Positions 1-8,307 of a stretch of 64,000 nt of DNA are shown here, piece by piece. Position numbers and translations under genes: made by a program. Numbering within the stretch: the stretch's first letter is position 1; each line of letters starts with the position of its first letter. The notes beneath the pieces were generated by a model, which searched no databases, was not told the DNA's origin, and was given only the letters and a program-made list of their open reading frames with translations. This DNA is from Bradyrhizobium sp. LTSP885 (GTDB lineage Bacteria; Pseudomonadota; Alphaproteobacteria; Rhizobiales; Xanthobacteraceae): NCBI RefSeq assembly GCF_000938305.1, contig NZ_JYMT01000004.1:248001-312000 (forward strand). The letters are read 5' to 3'.

Positions 1-490
1 GATCGGTACTCCCGGCACCGGAGATGAACTGCTTCTGGCCGTTGAGCACGTAGTGGTCGCCGTCGCGCACCGCACGGGTACGCAGGGCAGCGGCATCCGA
101 ACCGGCGCCCGGTTCGGTCAAGGCATAGCTCGCCAGGAACTCCATGGTGCAGAGTTTTGGTAGCCATTTGTGGCGCTGGGTGTCGTTGCCATAGGCATCG
201 ATCATCCAGGACGCCATGTTGTGGATCGAGATGAAGGCCGACGTGGTCGGACAGCCCGTCGCCAGCGCCTCGAAGATCAGCGCCGCGTCGAAGCGCGTCA
301 TCGCCGAGCCGCCGACATCGTCGCGGATGTAGATGCCGCCGATGCCGAGGCTTGCGGCCTCGCGCATCACATCGACAGGGAAATGCTTTGTCTCGTCCCA
401 TTCGAGCGCATGCGGCGCGATCTTCTCCGCCGCAAACGCCCGCGCCATGTCGCGAACGGCGATCTGGTCCTCGTTGAGCGCGAACTGCAT
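1..490 (-). CDS. Acyl-CoA dehydrogenase, partial (isobutyryl-CoA dehydrogenase-like)
   Basis: This gene is cut by the window edge, so only the N-terminal 163 residues are visible. The family oxidises an acyl-CoA to the 2-enoyl-CoA with FAD and passes electrons to ETF. The N-terminus [20 protein letters not shown] and the flavin-site signature [12 protein letters not shown], followed by [11 protein letters not shown], are typical. The ATG at 490 follows a GGCGGCGAG ribosome-binding site. It lies directly downstream of mmsA on the same strand, with a palindromic repeat between them. In valine catabolism isobutyryl-CoA dehydrogenase and methylmalonate-semialdehyde dehydrogenase are often co-located, so that substrate is inferred. 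The catalytic C-terminal half is outside the window. Confidence 0.85.
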   Translation of the reverse strand, partial: MQFALNEDQIAVRDMARAFAAEKIAPHALEWDETKHFPVDVMREAASLGIGGIYIRDDVGGSAMTRFDAALIFEALATGCPTTSAFISIHNMASWMIDAYGNDTQRHKWLPKLCTMEFLASYALTEPGAGSDAAALRTRAVRDGDHYVLNGQKQFISGAGSTD

Positions 491-517
491 CTCGCCGCCT
501 ACCTTTGTCACCTCGTC

Positions 518-601
518 GTCATTGCGAGCGAAGCGAAGCAATCCACACCCCCGCACCGGGAAAGAATGGATTGCTTCGTCGCTTCGCTCCTCGCAATGAC
601 G
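518..601. repeat. Palindromic intergenic repeat, family A, copy 1
   Basis: An imperfect inverted repeat begins with CATTGCGAGCGAAGCGAAGC and ends with its complement, GCTTCGCTCCTCGCAATG, around a short central loop. Two further copies lie at 15057-15175 and 45526-45610. It sits between mmsA and the downstream acyl-CoA dehydrogenase and could fold in the mRNA. The family is of the REP type common in Bradyrhizobium genomes. Confidence 0.9.
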
Positions 602-611
602 GCTGTGGGAA

Positions 612-2108
612 TCACTTCATCGTCGGGATCGAGAACTCCGCACCATCCTTGACGCCCGACGGCCAGCGCGAGGTCACCGTCTTGGTCTTGGTGTAGAAGC
701 GGATCGAGTCCGGACCGTGCTGGTTGAGATCGCCGAAGCCCGACTTCTTCCAGCCGCCGAAGGTGTAATAGGCGATCGGCACCGGAATCGGCACATTGAT
801 GCCGACCATGCCGACATTGACCTTGGCGGCGAAGTCGCGCGCGGTGTCGCCGTCGCGGGTGAAGATCGCGACACCGTTGCCCATGTCGTGGTCCGACGGC
901 AACGCCAGCGCTTCATGGTAATCGTGAGCGCGCACCACCGAGAGCACCGGGCCAAAGATCTCTTCCTTGTAGATCCGCATGTCCTTGGTGACGTTGTCGA
1001 ACAGCGAACCGCCGAGATAGAAGCCCTTCTCGTAGCCCTGCATCTTGAAGCCGCGGCCGTCGACGGCGAGCGTCGCGCCTTCCTTGATGCCGATATCTAT
1101 ATAGCCCTTCACCTTCTCGACCGCCTCGCGGGTCACCAGCGGGCCGTAATCGGCCGACGGATCGACCGAGGTGCCGATCTTCAAAGACTCCACGCGCGGG
1201 ATCAGCTTTTCCATCAGACGGTCGGCGGTGGTCTTGCCGACGGGGACCGCGACCGAGACGGCCATGCAGCGCTCACCGGCCGAGCCGTAGCCAGCGCCGA
1301 TCAGCGCGTCGACGGTCTGGTCCATGTCGGCATCGGGCATGATGATGGCGTGGTTCTTGGCGCCGCCAAAACACTGGCAGCGCTTACCGGTCTGCGCCGC
1401 GCGCTCATAGATGTACTGCGCGATCGGGGTCGAGCCGACGAAGCCGATCGCCTTGATATCGGGATCGTCGAGGATGGCGTCGACCGCTTCCTTGTCGCCG
1501 TTGACGACGTTGAGGATGCCGGCCGGCAGCCCCGCCTCGATCATCAACTGGGCAAGCGCCATCGGCACGCCGGGATCGCGCTCGGAGGGCTTCAGGATGA
1601 ACGCGTTGCCGCAGGCGATCGCGGGCGCAAATTTCCACATCGGGATCATCGCTGGGAAATTGAACGGCGTGATGCCGGCGACGACGCCGAGCGGCTGCCG
1701 CATCGAATAGATGTCGATGCCGGGACCGGCACCTTCGGTGTATTCGCCCTTCATCAGATGCGGGATGCCGCAGGCGAATTCGGCGACTTCGAGGCCGCGC
1801 TGGATGTCGCCCTTGGCGTCGGGAACGGTTTTGCCGTGTTCGCGCGCGAGCAATTCGGCGAGCTTGTCATAGTCGCGCTGCACCAGTTCGACGAACTTCA
1901 TCATGACGCGGGCGCGGCGCTGCGGGTTGGTGGCGGCCCATTCGCCCTGCGCGGCCCTGGCATTTTCGACGGCGGCGCGGACTTCGGCCTTGGAGGCCAG
2001 CGCCACCTTGCCCTGGACCTCGCCGGTCATCGGCTCGAAGACGTCAGCCGTGCGGCCCGAGGTGCCCTTGACCTCCTTGCCACCGATGAAATGTCCGATT
2101 GAACGCAT
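612..2108 (-). CDS. mmsA: Methylmalonate-semialdehyde dehydrogenase (CoA-acylating)
   Basis: The enzyme converts methylmalonate semialdehyde to propionyl-CoA (and malonate semialdehyde to acetyl-CoA) with NAD and CoA in valine and inositol catabolism, in the cytosol. The 498-residue length is standard for the family. The aldehyde dehydrogenase fold is complete, with oxyanion Asn149 in TPFNFP and nucleophile Cys281 in [11 protein letters not shown]. The usual general-base glutamate motif is replaced by GGAKNH around residue 250, as expected for CoA-acylating members. The gene is transcribed away from a LysR-type gene, with a palindromic site in the shared promoter region, and toward an acyl-CoA dehydrogenase of the same pathway. 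The ATG at 2108 follows a GGGAGG ribosome-binding site. Confidence 0.95.
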   Translation of the reverse strand: MRSIGHFIGGKEVKGTSGRTADVFEPMTGEVQGKVALASKAEVRAAVENARAAQGEWAATNPQRRARVMMKFVELVQRDYDKLAELLAREHGKTVPDAKGDIQRGLEVAEFACGIPHLMKGEYTEGAGPGIDIYSMRQPLGVVAGITPFNFPAMIPMWKFAPAIACGNAFILKPSERDPGVPMALAQLMIEAGLPAGILNVVNGDKEAVDAILDDPDIKAIGFVGSTPIAQYIYERAAQTGKRCQCFGGAKNHAIIMPDADMDQTVDALIGAGYGSAGERCMAVSVAVPVGKTTADRLMEKLIPRVESLKIGTSVDPSADYGPLVTREAVEKVKGYIDIGIKEGATLAVDGRGFKMQGYEKGFYLGGSLFDNVTKDMRIYKEEIFGPVLSVVRAHDYHEALALPSDHDMGNGVAIFTRDGDTARDFAAKVNVGMVGINVPIPVPIAYYTFGGWKKSGFGDLNQHGPDSIRFYTKTKTVTSRWPSGVKDGAEFSIPTMK

Positions 2109-2179
2109 GGATAACCTCCCTCAAGGACCAGAATCGCCAGCCTGCGAAGACCGCTTTACAAGCTCTATTGACCCTGCAT

Positions 2180-2203
2180 TTTATAGGATACAAGTCCGAT
2201 AAA
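2180..2203. promoter_or_regulatory. Candidate LysR operator in the mmsA-lysR divergent promoter
   Basis: Arms TTTATAGGA and TCCGATAAA flank a 6-base spacer; they match in 8 of 9 paired positions. The dyad lies 72-95 bases upstream of mmsA and 22-45 bases upstream of the LysR start, where an autoregulating LysR protein would be expected to bind. Function is inferred from position and symmetry. Confidence 0.5.
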
Positions 2204-2224
2204 TTGCACCATAGATGTGCGGAA

Positions 2225-3139
2225 ATGCTGGATCAAGGCGGCGGCACCATCGACTGGGACGACTTCCGCTTCGTGCTGGCGATCGTGCGCGGCGGGTCGG
2301 TGTCGGCTGCCGCCAAGCAGCTCGGCGTCGATCATGCCACAGTGATCCGGCGTGTCGACCGGCTGGAGCGTCACCTCTCCGCAAAACTGTTTGATCGCCG
2401 CAAGACCGGCTACCTCCTCACCGAGGCCGGCCAGCGCGTCGCTGACAGTGCGGAGGCGCTGGAATCCACGATTGTGGCCAACCAGGAGGCGGTCGGCGGC
2501 TCCCGCGCCCACCTCACCGGCACGGTGCGGATCGGCGCGCCCGACGGCTTCGGCAGCCACTTCCTGGCCTCGCGGCTGGTCAAGTTCACCGAGCGGTATC
2601 CCGATCTCGACCTGCAGCTCGTCGCGACCGCGCGGCTGTTCTCGCTCTCCAAGCGCGAGGCCGATATCGCGATCAGCCTGACCATGCCGAAGGAAGGCCG
2701 GATCGTCGGCCGCAAGCTGCTCGATTACACGCTTGGGCTTTATGCCGCACCGGCCTATCTGGCGCAGGCCCCTCGCATCGCCGCGCGCGCCGACCTGCCG
2801 CAGCACCGCTTCGTCGGCTACATCGAGGAGCTGCTGTTCACGCCGGAACTGGATTATTTGCCGCAAGTCTCGCCAAAAATTTCGGCAAAATTCCGCAGCG
2901 CCAATCTGATCGCGCAGCTCAACGCCACCATGTCAGGCTTCGGCATCGCCGTGCTGCCGCATTTCATGGCGACGGCGCATCCGGAATTGCAGGCGGTGCT
3001 GCCGGACGAGGTGCGGATCTCCCGCACCTTCTGGCTCCTGATGCACGCCGACAGCAAGGACCTCGCCCGCATCCGCGCGGTGGCGGATTACATTTACGAG
3101 ACGGTGGAAGCCGACCGCGCGCTGTTCAGCGGGCCATAG
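2225..3139 (+). CDS. LysR family transcriptional regulator
   Basis: This 304-residue LysR-type regulator has an N-terminal winged helix (IDWDDFRFVLAIVRGGSVSA, then AAKQLGVDHATVIRRVDRLE) and an effector-binding domain from about residue 95. The chosen ATG at 2225 is immediately before the conserved helix-turn-helix. The frame stays open upstream for 42 codons, but that extension would run through the promoter and the dyad at 2180-2203, so I reject it. It is divergent from mmsA, which makes it the likely regulator of the valine-degradation genes. The ligand is not deducible. Confidence 0.88.
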   Translation: MLDQGGGTIDWDDFRFVLAIVRGGSVSAAAKQLGVDHATVIRRVDRLERHLSAKLFDRRKTGYLLTEAGQRVADSAEALESTIVANQEAVGGSRAHLTGTVRIGAPDGFGSHFLASRLVKFTERYPDLDLQLVATARLFSLSKREADIAISLTMPKEGRIVGRKLLDYTLGLYAAPAYLAQAPRIAARADLPQHRFVGYIEELLFTPELDYLPQVSPKISAKFRSANLIAQLNATMSGFGIAVLPHFMATAHPELQAVLPDEVRISRTFWLLMHADSKDLARIRAVADYIYETVEADRALFSGP

Positions 3140-3140
3140 T

Positions 3141-3263
3141 GTCGTCCCGGCGAAGGCCGGGACCCATTACCACGACCATGCATTGTTGTCGGGATCGCAG
3201 CCCCAGCAGCGCAAAACAATCACCACTTGTGGTTATGGGTCCCGGGTCAAGCCCGGGACGACA
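3141..3263. repeat. Palindromic intergenic repeat, family B, copy 1
   Basis: The element starts GTCGTCCCGGCGAAGGCCGG and ends with the complementary GCCCGGGACGAC. A second copy is at 13581-13702. It fills the gap between the convergent LysR and TetR genes, where it could serve as a bidirectional transcription barrier. Confidence 0.88.
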
Positions 3264-3279
3264 GTGGGAGAGACTCCGC

Positions 3280-3894
3280 CTAATTCACCTTGGCCTTCTT
3301 CACCGGCGCCTTCGCCGCCGCGGCACGTCCCAGCACCGCCTCGCGGCCGGCGCTCAAAACTTCCTCCGACAATTCGCCATTGCCCGCGATCCTCGACATC
3401 ACGATGGTGCCCATCATCGTCGCCAGCGTCGCCATCGCCTGCTTGCGCGCGGTCTTGCGCGGGACGTCGAGGATCTGGTCGGCCATCATGTCGATCATCT
3501 GCTCGAGCTTGAGCGCGAAGGCCTTGCGGGTCTTCGGGGTCTCGCGTGCGATCTCGGCACCGAGCGTCGGTACCGCGCAGCCGTGGCCGGGGTCGTCGCG
3601 ATGAACCGCGGTCAGGTAGGAATCGACGATGGTCGACAGCCGCTTCTCCGGCGGCACCTCCTCGGCGACCTTGCGCCAGCGCTCGGTCGAGCGGTCCATC
3701 GCGTGGGAAAACGCCTCGATCACCAGCGCCTCGCGCGAATCGAAATGCGCGTAGAAGCCGCCATGGGTCAGGCCGGCCTCCTTCATCAGATCGGCGACGC
3801 CGATGCCATGCGCGCCCTTCTCGCGCAGCCGCACCGCGGCCTTGCGCACGATCCGTGCATGGGTCTCCTGCTTGTGCTCTTTCGAATAGCGCAT
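3280..3894 (-). CDS. TetR/AcrR family transcriptional regulator
   Basis: This 204-residue repressor has the TetR helix-turn-helix between residues 12 and 60 (IVRKAAVRLREKG, then GIGVADLMKEAGLTHGGFYA), ending in the canonical GGFYAHF turn. The C-terminal ligand domain resembles regulators of acyl-CoA and efflux genes. The C-terminus is a lysine/alanine-rich tail. It lies 60 bases downstream of a thioesterase gene on the same strand. An AT-rich dyad before the thioesterase recurs before a distant thiolase gene, and a partial match lies before this gene, so it may control all three. The effector is unknown; an acyl-CoA is plausible. Confidence 0.9.
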   Translation of the reverse strand: MRYSKEHKQETHARIVRKAAVRLREKGAHGIGVADLMKEAGLTHGGFYAHFDSREALVIEAFSHAMDRSTERWRKVAEEVPPEKRLSTIVDSYLTAVHRDDPGHGCAVPTLGAEIARETPKTRKAFALKLEQMIDMMADQILDVPRKTARKQAMATLATMMGTIVMSRIAGNGELSEEVLSAGREAVLGRAAAAKAPVKKAKVN

Positions 3895-3916
3895 GCCGCT
3901 CTCATGGAATGTTTCT

Positions 3917-3930
3917 AATCATATAATAGC
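3917..3930. promoter_or_regulatory. Partial match to the candidate TetR operator
   Basis: Read on the minus strand this stretch contains ATTATATG, the core of the dyads at 4530-4549 and 13795-13814. It is 23-36 bases upstream of the TetR start, as for autoregulation. Only one half of the dyad is well conserved, so support is weak. Confidence 0.3.
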
Positions 3931-3954
3931 AGATTGACGCCGGAAAAGCTGCAG

Positions 3955-4518
3955 TTATTTCGTTTTTTCCTGTGTCCTATCTTGTTTCCCAGGTTCCCCA
4001 CCGATCATGGAAAACGTCGCTGTTGCGTGCACTGCGAGGCTGCCCTTGCCGTCGCGGACGAAGCCCTCGGTGTAGCTGGTCTGCCGTCCCAGCTTGATAA
4101 CCTTGCCCTCGGCGGTAATGGTTCCCGAGCGCACCGACAGCGGCCGCAGATAGGTCAGCTTGAGGTCGAGCGTGACCGAGGTCTGCCCCGCCGGCAGCAC
4201 GGTCGAGATCGCGCAGCCCATCGCGGTATCGAGCAGGGCGGCCGCGGTCGCGCCGTGCATCAGGCCGATGGTGTTTTCCAGGCTTTCCTCCGGATCGAGT
4301 TCCATCACGATGCGCTGCGGCTCGACCACGCTCATGCGGAAGCCGATCAGCTTGGCCATTGGCGGCGGCGGCAGCCGGCCGTCGCGGATCGCGCACATCG
4401 CCTCGATGCCCGACATCGCCACGGCGGCCTTCGCGGCCGGTCCCGGCGCCTGCCATTCCACGACGCGCACGCGCAGCAAATCGGGCGAAAACAGGTCGGT
4501 CGTGTCGTTGGCTGTCAT
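3955..4518 (-). CDS. PaaI-family hotdog thioesterase
   Basis: This 187-residue protein has one hotdog domain from about residue 55 onward. The segment ENTIGLMHGATAAALLDTAM is the active-site region of PaaI-type acyl-CoA thioesterases, in which the HGG/HGA turn and a downstream acidic residue act on the thioester. These enzymes release CoA from phenylacetyl-, hydroxyphenylacetyl- or medium-chain acyl-CoAs; the substrate here is not known. An N-terminal extension of about 50 residues precedes the fold. It is transcribed toward the TetR gene and diverges from an enoyl-CoA hydratase-like gene, with an AT-rich dyad 12-31 bases upstream of its start. Confidence 0.85.
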   Translation of the reverse strand: MTANDTTDLFSPDLLRVRVVEWQAPGPAAKAAVAMSGIEAMCAIRDGRLPPPPMAKLIGFRMSVVEPQRIVMELDPEESLENTIGLMHGATAAALLDTAMGCAISTVLPAGQTSVTLDLKLTYLRPLSVRSGTITAEGKVIKLGRQTSYTEGFVRDGKGSLAVHATATFSMIGGEPGKQDRTQEKTK

Positions 4519-4529
4519 GGCGGCTCCTT

Positions 4530-4549
4530 TTATATTATGCCTATAATTC
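4530..4549. promoter_or_regulatory. Candidate TetR operator, thioesterase/hydratase promoter
   Basis: The minus strand reads GAATTATAGGCATAATATAA, with inverted arms ATTAT and ATAAT. It matches the site at 13795-13814, before a thiolase gene 9 kb away, in 17 of 20 positions. The location between divergent acyl-CoA genes and one gene away from a TetR repressor suggests a shared operator. Confidence 0.5.
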
Positions 4550-4647
4550 TATTGCAGCGCACGCGGCGGCGCAACTGCCGTCTCTTGACAGTCGCAGGCA
4601 TTGTCCGGGACATGGCGCGATCAATTCACTGTCGCGAGACCATCACC

Positions 4648-5418
4648 ATGGACATGCTCAATCCCCATTGCGGTATCGACCGCGACGCCAGAGGCGTCGT
4701 CCGCCTGACGATCTGCAACGCCGGCCGACTGAACATCCTGAGCTCAGCCGTGACGGATGGAGTCCGCGCCGGTTTCGAGCAGCTAGCCTCCGACCGCAGC
4801 ATCCGTGCGATAATTCTCGCGGGCGAAAGCGAGAGAAGCATGATCGGCGGCGCCGACATCAAGGAGATGGCGAAGCTCGATCAAGCATCAGCCGAAGCAT
4901 TCATCAGCCGCCTGCGCGACCTCTGCGAGGCCGTGCGAAAATTCCCGGCACCCGTGATCGCCCGCCTGCCCGCCTGGTGCCTCGGCGGCGGGCTCGAGGT
5001 CGCCGCGGCCTGCGACATCAGGATCGCGGCGCATGATGCGATGTTCGGCATGCCCGAGGTACGCGTCGGCATCCCCTCGGTGATCCACGCAGCCCTGCTG
5101 CCGCGGCTGATCGGCTGGGGCCGCGCGCGCTGGCTGATGATGACGGCAGAGAACATCGACGCGCCGACCGCGCTCGCCTGGGGCCTGGTCGACACGGTGG
5201 CAAAGCCCGGCGGCCTCGACGAGGCCGTTGCGCACACCGTGAAGGCGCTGCTGGAATGCGGCCCCGAGGCGCTGCGCATCCAGAAGGACTTGCTGCGGCA
5301 ATGGGAAGAGCTGCCGCTGACCGAGTCGGTCAACCTCAGCGTCGGCGTGTTCGGCCAATCCTTCCTGACCGGCGAGCCGCAACGCCTGATGCAAGGATTT
5401 CTGGATCGGAAGCGGTAG
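4648..5418 (+). CDS. Enoyl-CoA hydratase/isomerase family protein (crotonase fold)
   Basis: This 256-residue crotonase-fold protein binds acyl-CoA. The oxyanion-hole segments GGADIKEM and CLGGGLEVAAACDI are present. The two glutamates used by true enoyl-CoA hydratases can be placed in GGGLEVA and MPEVRVGIP, so hydratase activity is plausible; other crotonase reactions cannot be excluded. The ATG at 4648 has no strong ribosome-binding site. An in-frame ATG at 4612 would add twelve residues and is an alternative. It diverges from the thioesterase gene and shares the promoter region that carries the AT-rich dyad. It ends 11 bases before the convergent TPR gene. Confidence 0.85.
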   Translation: MDMLNPHCGIDRDARGVVRLTICNAGRLNILSSAVTDGVRAGFEQLASDRSIRAIILAGESERSMIGGADIKEMAKLDQASAEAFISRLRDLCEAVRKFPAPVIARLPAWCLGGGLEVAAACDIRIAAHDAMFGMPEVRVGIPSVIHAALLPRLIGWGRARWLMMTAENIDAPTALAWGLVDTVAKPGGLDEAVAHTVKALLECGPEALRIQKDLLRQWEELPLTESVNLSVGVFGQSFLTGEPQRLMQGFLDRKR

Positions 5419-5429
5419 CGGCTACGCCC

Positions 5430-7145
5430 TCACTTCACTCCAATTGCAGCATTGTCGTCCGCGACGCTGGCCTTGATGGCCTTTGCCGCGGCGATGTCGG
5501 CGTCGCCGCCGGCCGCGTCGCCGCTCTTCTGCTTGATGACGCCGCGGACGTAGAGCGAACTGGCGTCCTTGGGGTCGAGCTTCACCGCCGCGTCATAGTC
5601 GGCCGCCGCCTTGTCCAGCGCACCGAGCTTGAACTGGACCAGTGCGCGGCTGTTCAGCGTGTTGCCGTCGTCAGGCCGCAGCCGCAGTGATTCATCGCAG
5701 TCCGCCAGCGCCGCCGTGAGATCGCGGTTGAGCACGGCGCGGCCCCAGCAGCGGCCGTTAAGGAAGTTTGGGCTTTTCGAATCGAGCTGGATCGCCTCGC
5801 TGTAGTCGGCGACCGCGTGGTCGTAGTCCTTGTTACGCTCGTAGGCGTTGGCGCGGTTGGCAAAGGCGTTGGCGTGCTTCGGGTTGGCTGATATCGCCGC
5901 GGTGAAATCGGCGATCGCGTGCTCGCGATCCGTCTTGCCGTTGAGGTAGACCAGGCCGCGGCCGTTGAACGCGTTGGCGTGTTTCGGATTGAGCCGGATC
6001 GCCTCGCTGTAGTCGGCCATCGCGTGGTCGTAGTCCCGCTTGCCGTAGTAGGAATTGGCGCGGTTGGAAAAGGCGTTGGCGAGTTTCGGATCGAGCTGGA
6101 CCGCCTGGTCGCAGTCGGGAATGGCCTGGTCGTACTCGCGCTTGGCGTTGTGGTTATTGCAGCGGTTGGAGAACGCCCATGCGAGGCCCGCGCCGGACCA
6201 CTTGCCGGACTGGATCACCGTCGTGCAGGCGCCGACGGCAATATCCGCCTGAACCTTGTCGCCGAGATTGGTGCACTGCTCGATCGTGTCCTGCATCTTC
6301 ACGGAATCGGCAAGCTTCGGATCGAGCCGGATCGCGTCCGCAAAGTCGGTCGCCGCGGCGGTGGCTTCGCCTTTCGCCTTGTAGGCAAGGCCGCGGTTGT
6401 AATAGGCCGAGGCGAGCTTCGGATTAAGCTGGATCGCGGAGTTGTAGGCCGCGATGGCGCGGTCGAGATCCTGCTTCGTCTTGTAGGCGATACCGAGGTT
6501 GAGGTAGGGGTGCGCGAGCTTCGGATCCAGGTTGATAGCTTCCATGTATTCGACGATCGCCGCATCATTGTCCTTGCGAACCGCGTAGATATTGCCGCGG
6601 CCCTCGTGCGGGCGCGAATAGTGCGGATCGATCTCGATCGCCTTGTTGTAGTCGGCGAGTGCGCGGTCGTAATCGTCCTTGTGATAATAGGCGTTGCCGC
6701 GGCCGTTGTAGGCCTGCTTGGCTTTCGGATTGAGCCGGATCGCCTCGTTGTAGTCGGCGATGCCGCGCTCGTCGTCCTTCTTGCCGTCGGTGTAGGAATT
6801 GCCGCGGTTGAGGTAGGCGTTGGCGAACGCGTGGTCGAGCTGGATCGCCTGGCTGCAGTCCGCGATCGCGCCATCGTAATTGTTCGTCTCGTTCCTTGCA
6901 TTGCAACGGTTGCTGAAGGCCCAGGCGAGGTTCTTGCCCGACCATTTGCCCGACTCGATCGCGGCCGTGCAGCCGCTGATCTCGAGATCGAACGAAAACG
7001 CGCCGCCTTTGTTCTCGCACCAAGCGCTCTGCTGCTGCGTCACCGCGTGCGCCGGTGTTGTACCGGACGCGACCGCCGCTGTTATCAGCGCGCCCGCGAG
7101 TGCGGAGACGCGATATCCCGCCCTGGTCATGGCAATTCGTGTCAT
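5430..7145 (-). CDS. Secreted tetratricopeptide-repeat protein with internal duplication
   Basis: This 571-residue protein starts with a Sec signal peptide ending near residue 34 (APAHA-like TPAHA). About thirteen TPR units follow, most ending in a variant of AIRLNPKHANAFNGRG. The protein is a tandem duplication: SGKWSGKNLAWAFSNRCN near residue 65 is repeated as SGKWSGAGLAWAFSNRCN near residue 314, each followed by a run of TPRs. Paired cysteines around these units suggest periplasmic disulfides. TPR proteins are protein-interaction scaffolds; no partner is evident. The ATG at 7145 has a strong GGGGGAGG ribosome-binding site. It is monocistronic. Confidence 0.88.
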   Translation of the reverse strand: MTRIAMTRAGYRVSALAGALITAAVASGTTPAHAVTQQQSAWCENKGGAFSFDLEISGCTAAIESGKWSGKNLAWAFSNRCNARNETNNYDGAIADCSQAIQLDHAFANAYLNRGNSYTDGKKDDERGIADYNEAIRLNPKAKQAYNGRGNAYYHKDDYDRALADYNKAIEIDPHYSRPHEGRGNIYAVRKDNDAAIVEYMEAINLDPKLAHPYLNLGIAYKTKQDLDRAIAAYNSAIQLNPKLASAYYNRGLAYKAKGEATAAATDFADAIRLDPKLADSVKMQDTIEQCTNLGDKVQADIAVGACTTVIQSGKWSGAGLAWAFSNRCNNHNAKREYDQAIPDCDQAVQLDPKLANAFSNRANSYYGKRDYDHAMADYSEAIRLNPKHANAFNGRGLVYLNGKTDREHAIADFTAAISANPKHANAFANRANAYERNKDYDHAVADYSEAIQLDSKSPNFLNGRCWGRAVLNRDLTAALADCDESLRLRPDDGNTLNSRALVQFKLGALDKAAADYDAAVKLDPKDASSLYVRGVIKQKSGDAAGGDADIAAAKAIKASVADDNAAIGVK

Positions 7146-7393
7146 GGCAATCCTCCCCCAAAGTTGCCGTGGACTACTACTTTACCGCGACAACGTGGAC
7201 CGCGACAAGGGCGCGCGCACCATCGCGGCCTGTGGAGGCGCCGTGTCCGGGTTACTACGGGGCCTGTGATTGGGCGTGCATTCGCGCGGCCCGGACTGCG
7301 CTTGTTGAGATCACCTCAGAACGTCGCCTCTTGACCTTTACGGATCATGAGTCGGTCCGTACACATTGGGTCCCGACATCCGAGAGACTGTTG

Positions 7394-8026
7394 ATGCCGG
7401 ACCTTTCCACCCTTGCCTTGTTCACACTTGCCTGCCTGGCGCTCACCGCCACGCCTGGCCTGGACATGCTGCTCATCGCGTCTCGAAGCGCGACCCAGGG
7501 GCGCGCGGCAGGCTTTGCATCATTGGCGGGAATCCAGGTCGGGACCTACTGCCATGCGCTCGCCGCTGCGTTTGGCCTGTCGCAGTTGTTTCTCGCTGTT
7601 CCGTTTGCCTATGACGCCGTGCGCTATGCCGGTGCGGCCTACCTGCTCTATCTCGCGTGGAAAGCATTGCGGTCGAACGGCGCCTCGCTTCGGCCGATCG
7701 CAGCACTGCCGCGCTTTCTGCTCCCGCAAATATTCCGTCAGGGGTTGTTCACCAATCTGCTGAATCCGAAGATGGCGTTGTTCGTGTTGGCCTTGTTCCC
7801 GCAATTCGTGCGCCCCGACGCAGGCGCCGTAGCAGGACAAATTCTCGTGCTGGCGACCGTGCTCAATCTGGTGGGTCTGGTGGTGAATGGACTGGTCATC
7901 ATGACCGCCAGTCGAATCGGCAGGGCCTTGACCGGGCGCAACAGGCTGCAGCGCGTACCCCAAATATTGCTCGCGACTGTTTTCGCGGGCCTGGCGGTGC
8001 GACTGGTGTATGACGGGCGGCGCTGA
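7394..8026 (+). CDS. LysE/RhtB family amino-acid exporter
   Basis: This 210-residue inner-membrane protein has about six hydrophobic segments. It carries the LysE/RhtB hallmarks TPGLDMLLIASRSATQGRAA near residues 20-40 and FTNLLNPKMALFVLALFPQF near residues 118-137. Family members export amino acids or homoserine lactones by proton antiport; the substrate is not readable from sequence. The ATG at 7394 follows CGAGAGACTGTTG. The open frame upstream lacks coding character. It diverges from the TPR gene across a 248-base gap in which I see no further gene. Confidence 0.88.
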   Translation: MPDLSTLALFTLACLALTATPGLDMLLIASRSATQGRAAGFASLAGIQVGTYCHALAAAFGLSQLFLAVPFAYDAVRYAGAAYLLYLAWKALRSNGASLRPIAALPRFLLPQIFRQGLFTNLLNPKMALFVLALFPQFVRPDAGAVAGQILVLATVLNLVGLVVNGLVIMTASRIGRALTGRNRLQRVPQILLATVFAGLAVRLVYDGRR

Positions 8027-8039
8027 CGGCAGCCTTTTT

Positions 8040-8103
8040 GTAGCCCGCATCAGCCAACGGGTCGCGCGAATGCGCGCCCGATGACAGGCTCCGCGACATG
8101 CGG
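8040..8103. repeat. Palindromic repeat containing a 45-base shared module
   Basis: Outer arms GCCCGCAT and ATGCGGGC enclose a central stretch. Bases 8052-8096 of it are identical to 15066-15110, inside a repeat of a different family (A). This argues that the centre moves as its own cassette. It lies between the LysE gene and the FdhF/YdeP-type gene. Confidence 0.8.
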
Positions 8104-8307
8104 GCCACCCTCGCTGGTCCGACCTGACAGACTGTTGACCGCAGGACCCAGCCTATTAGTCTAGGCTGCATCGCGAGACAGGCGGTTCAGATCGAGAACG
8201 TCGATCGGTGCCCGCTGGTCTCGCCGATGGCTGTGGCTACGGCCAAACGAACAATTAACTTCGGGATCGACACACGAGGTCATTCTCTAGGAGCTGCAGG
8301 AGGACAT

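Noticed and set aside
717..2102. A 461-residue open frame antisense to mmsA
   Set aside because: It is the mirror frame of a high-GC gene with strong codon bias, rich in Arg/Asp/Gly, with no recognisable domain; mmsA itself is unambiguous.
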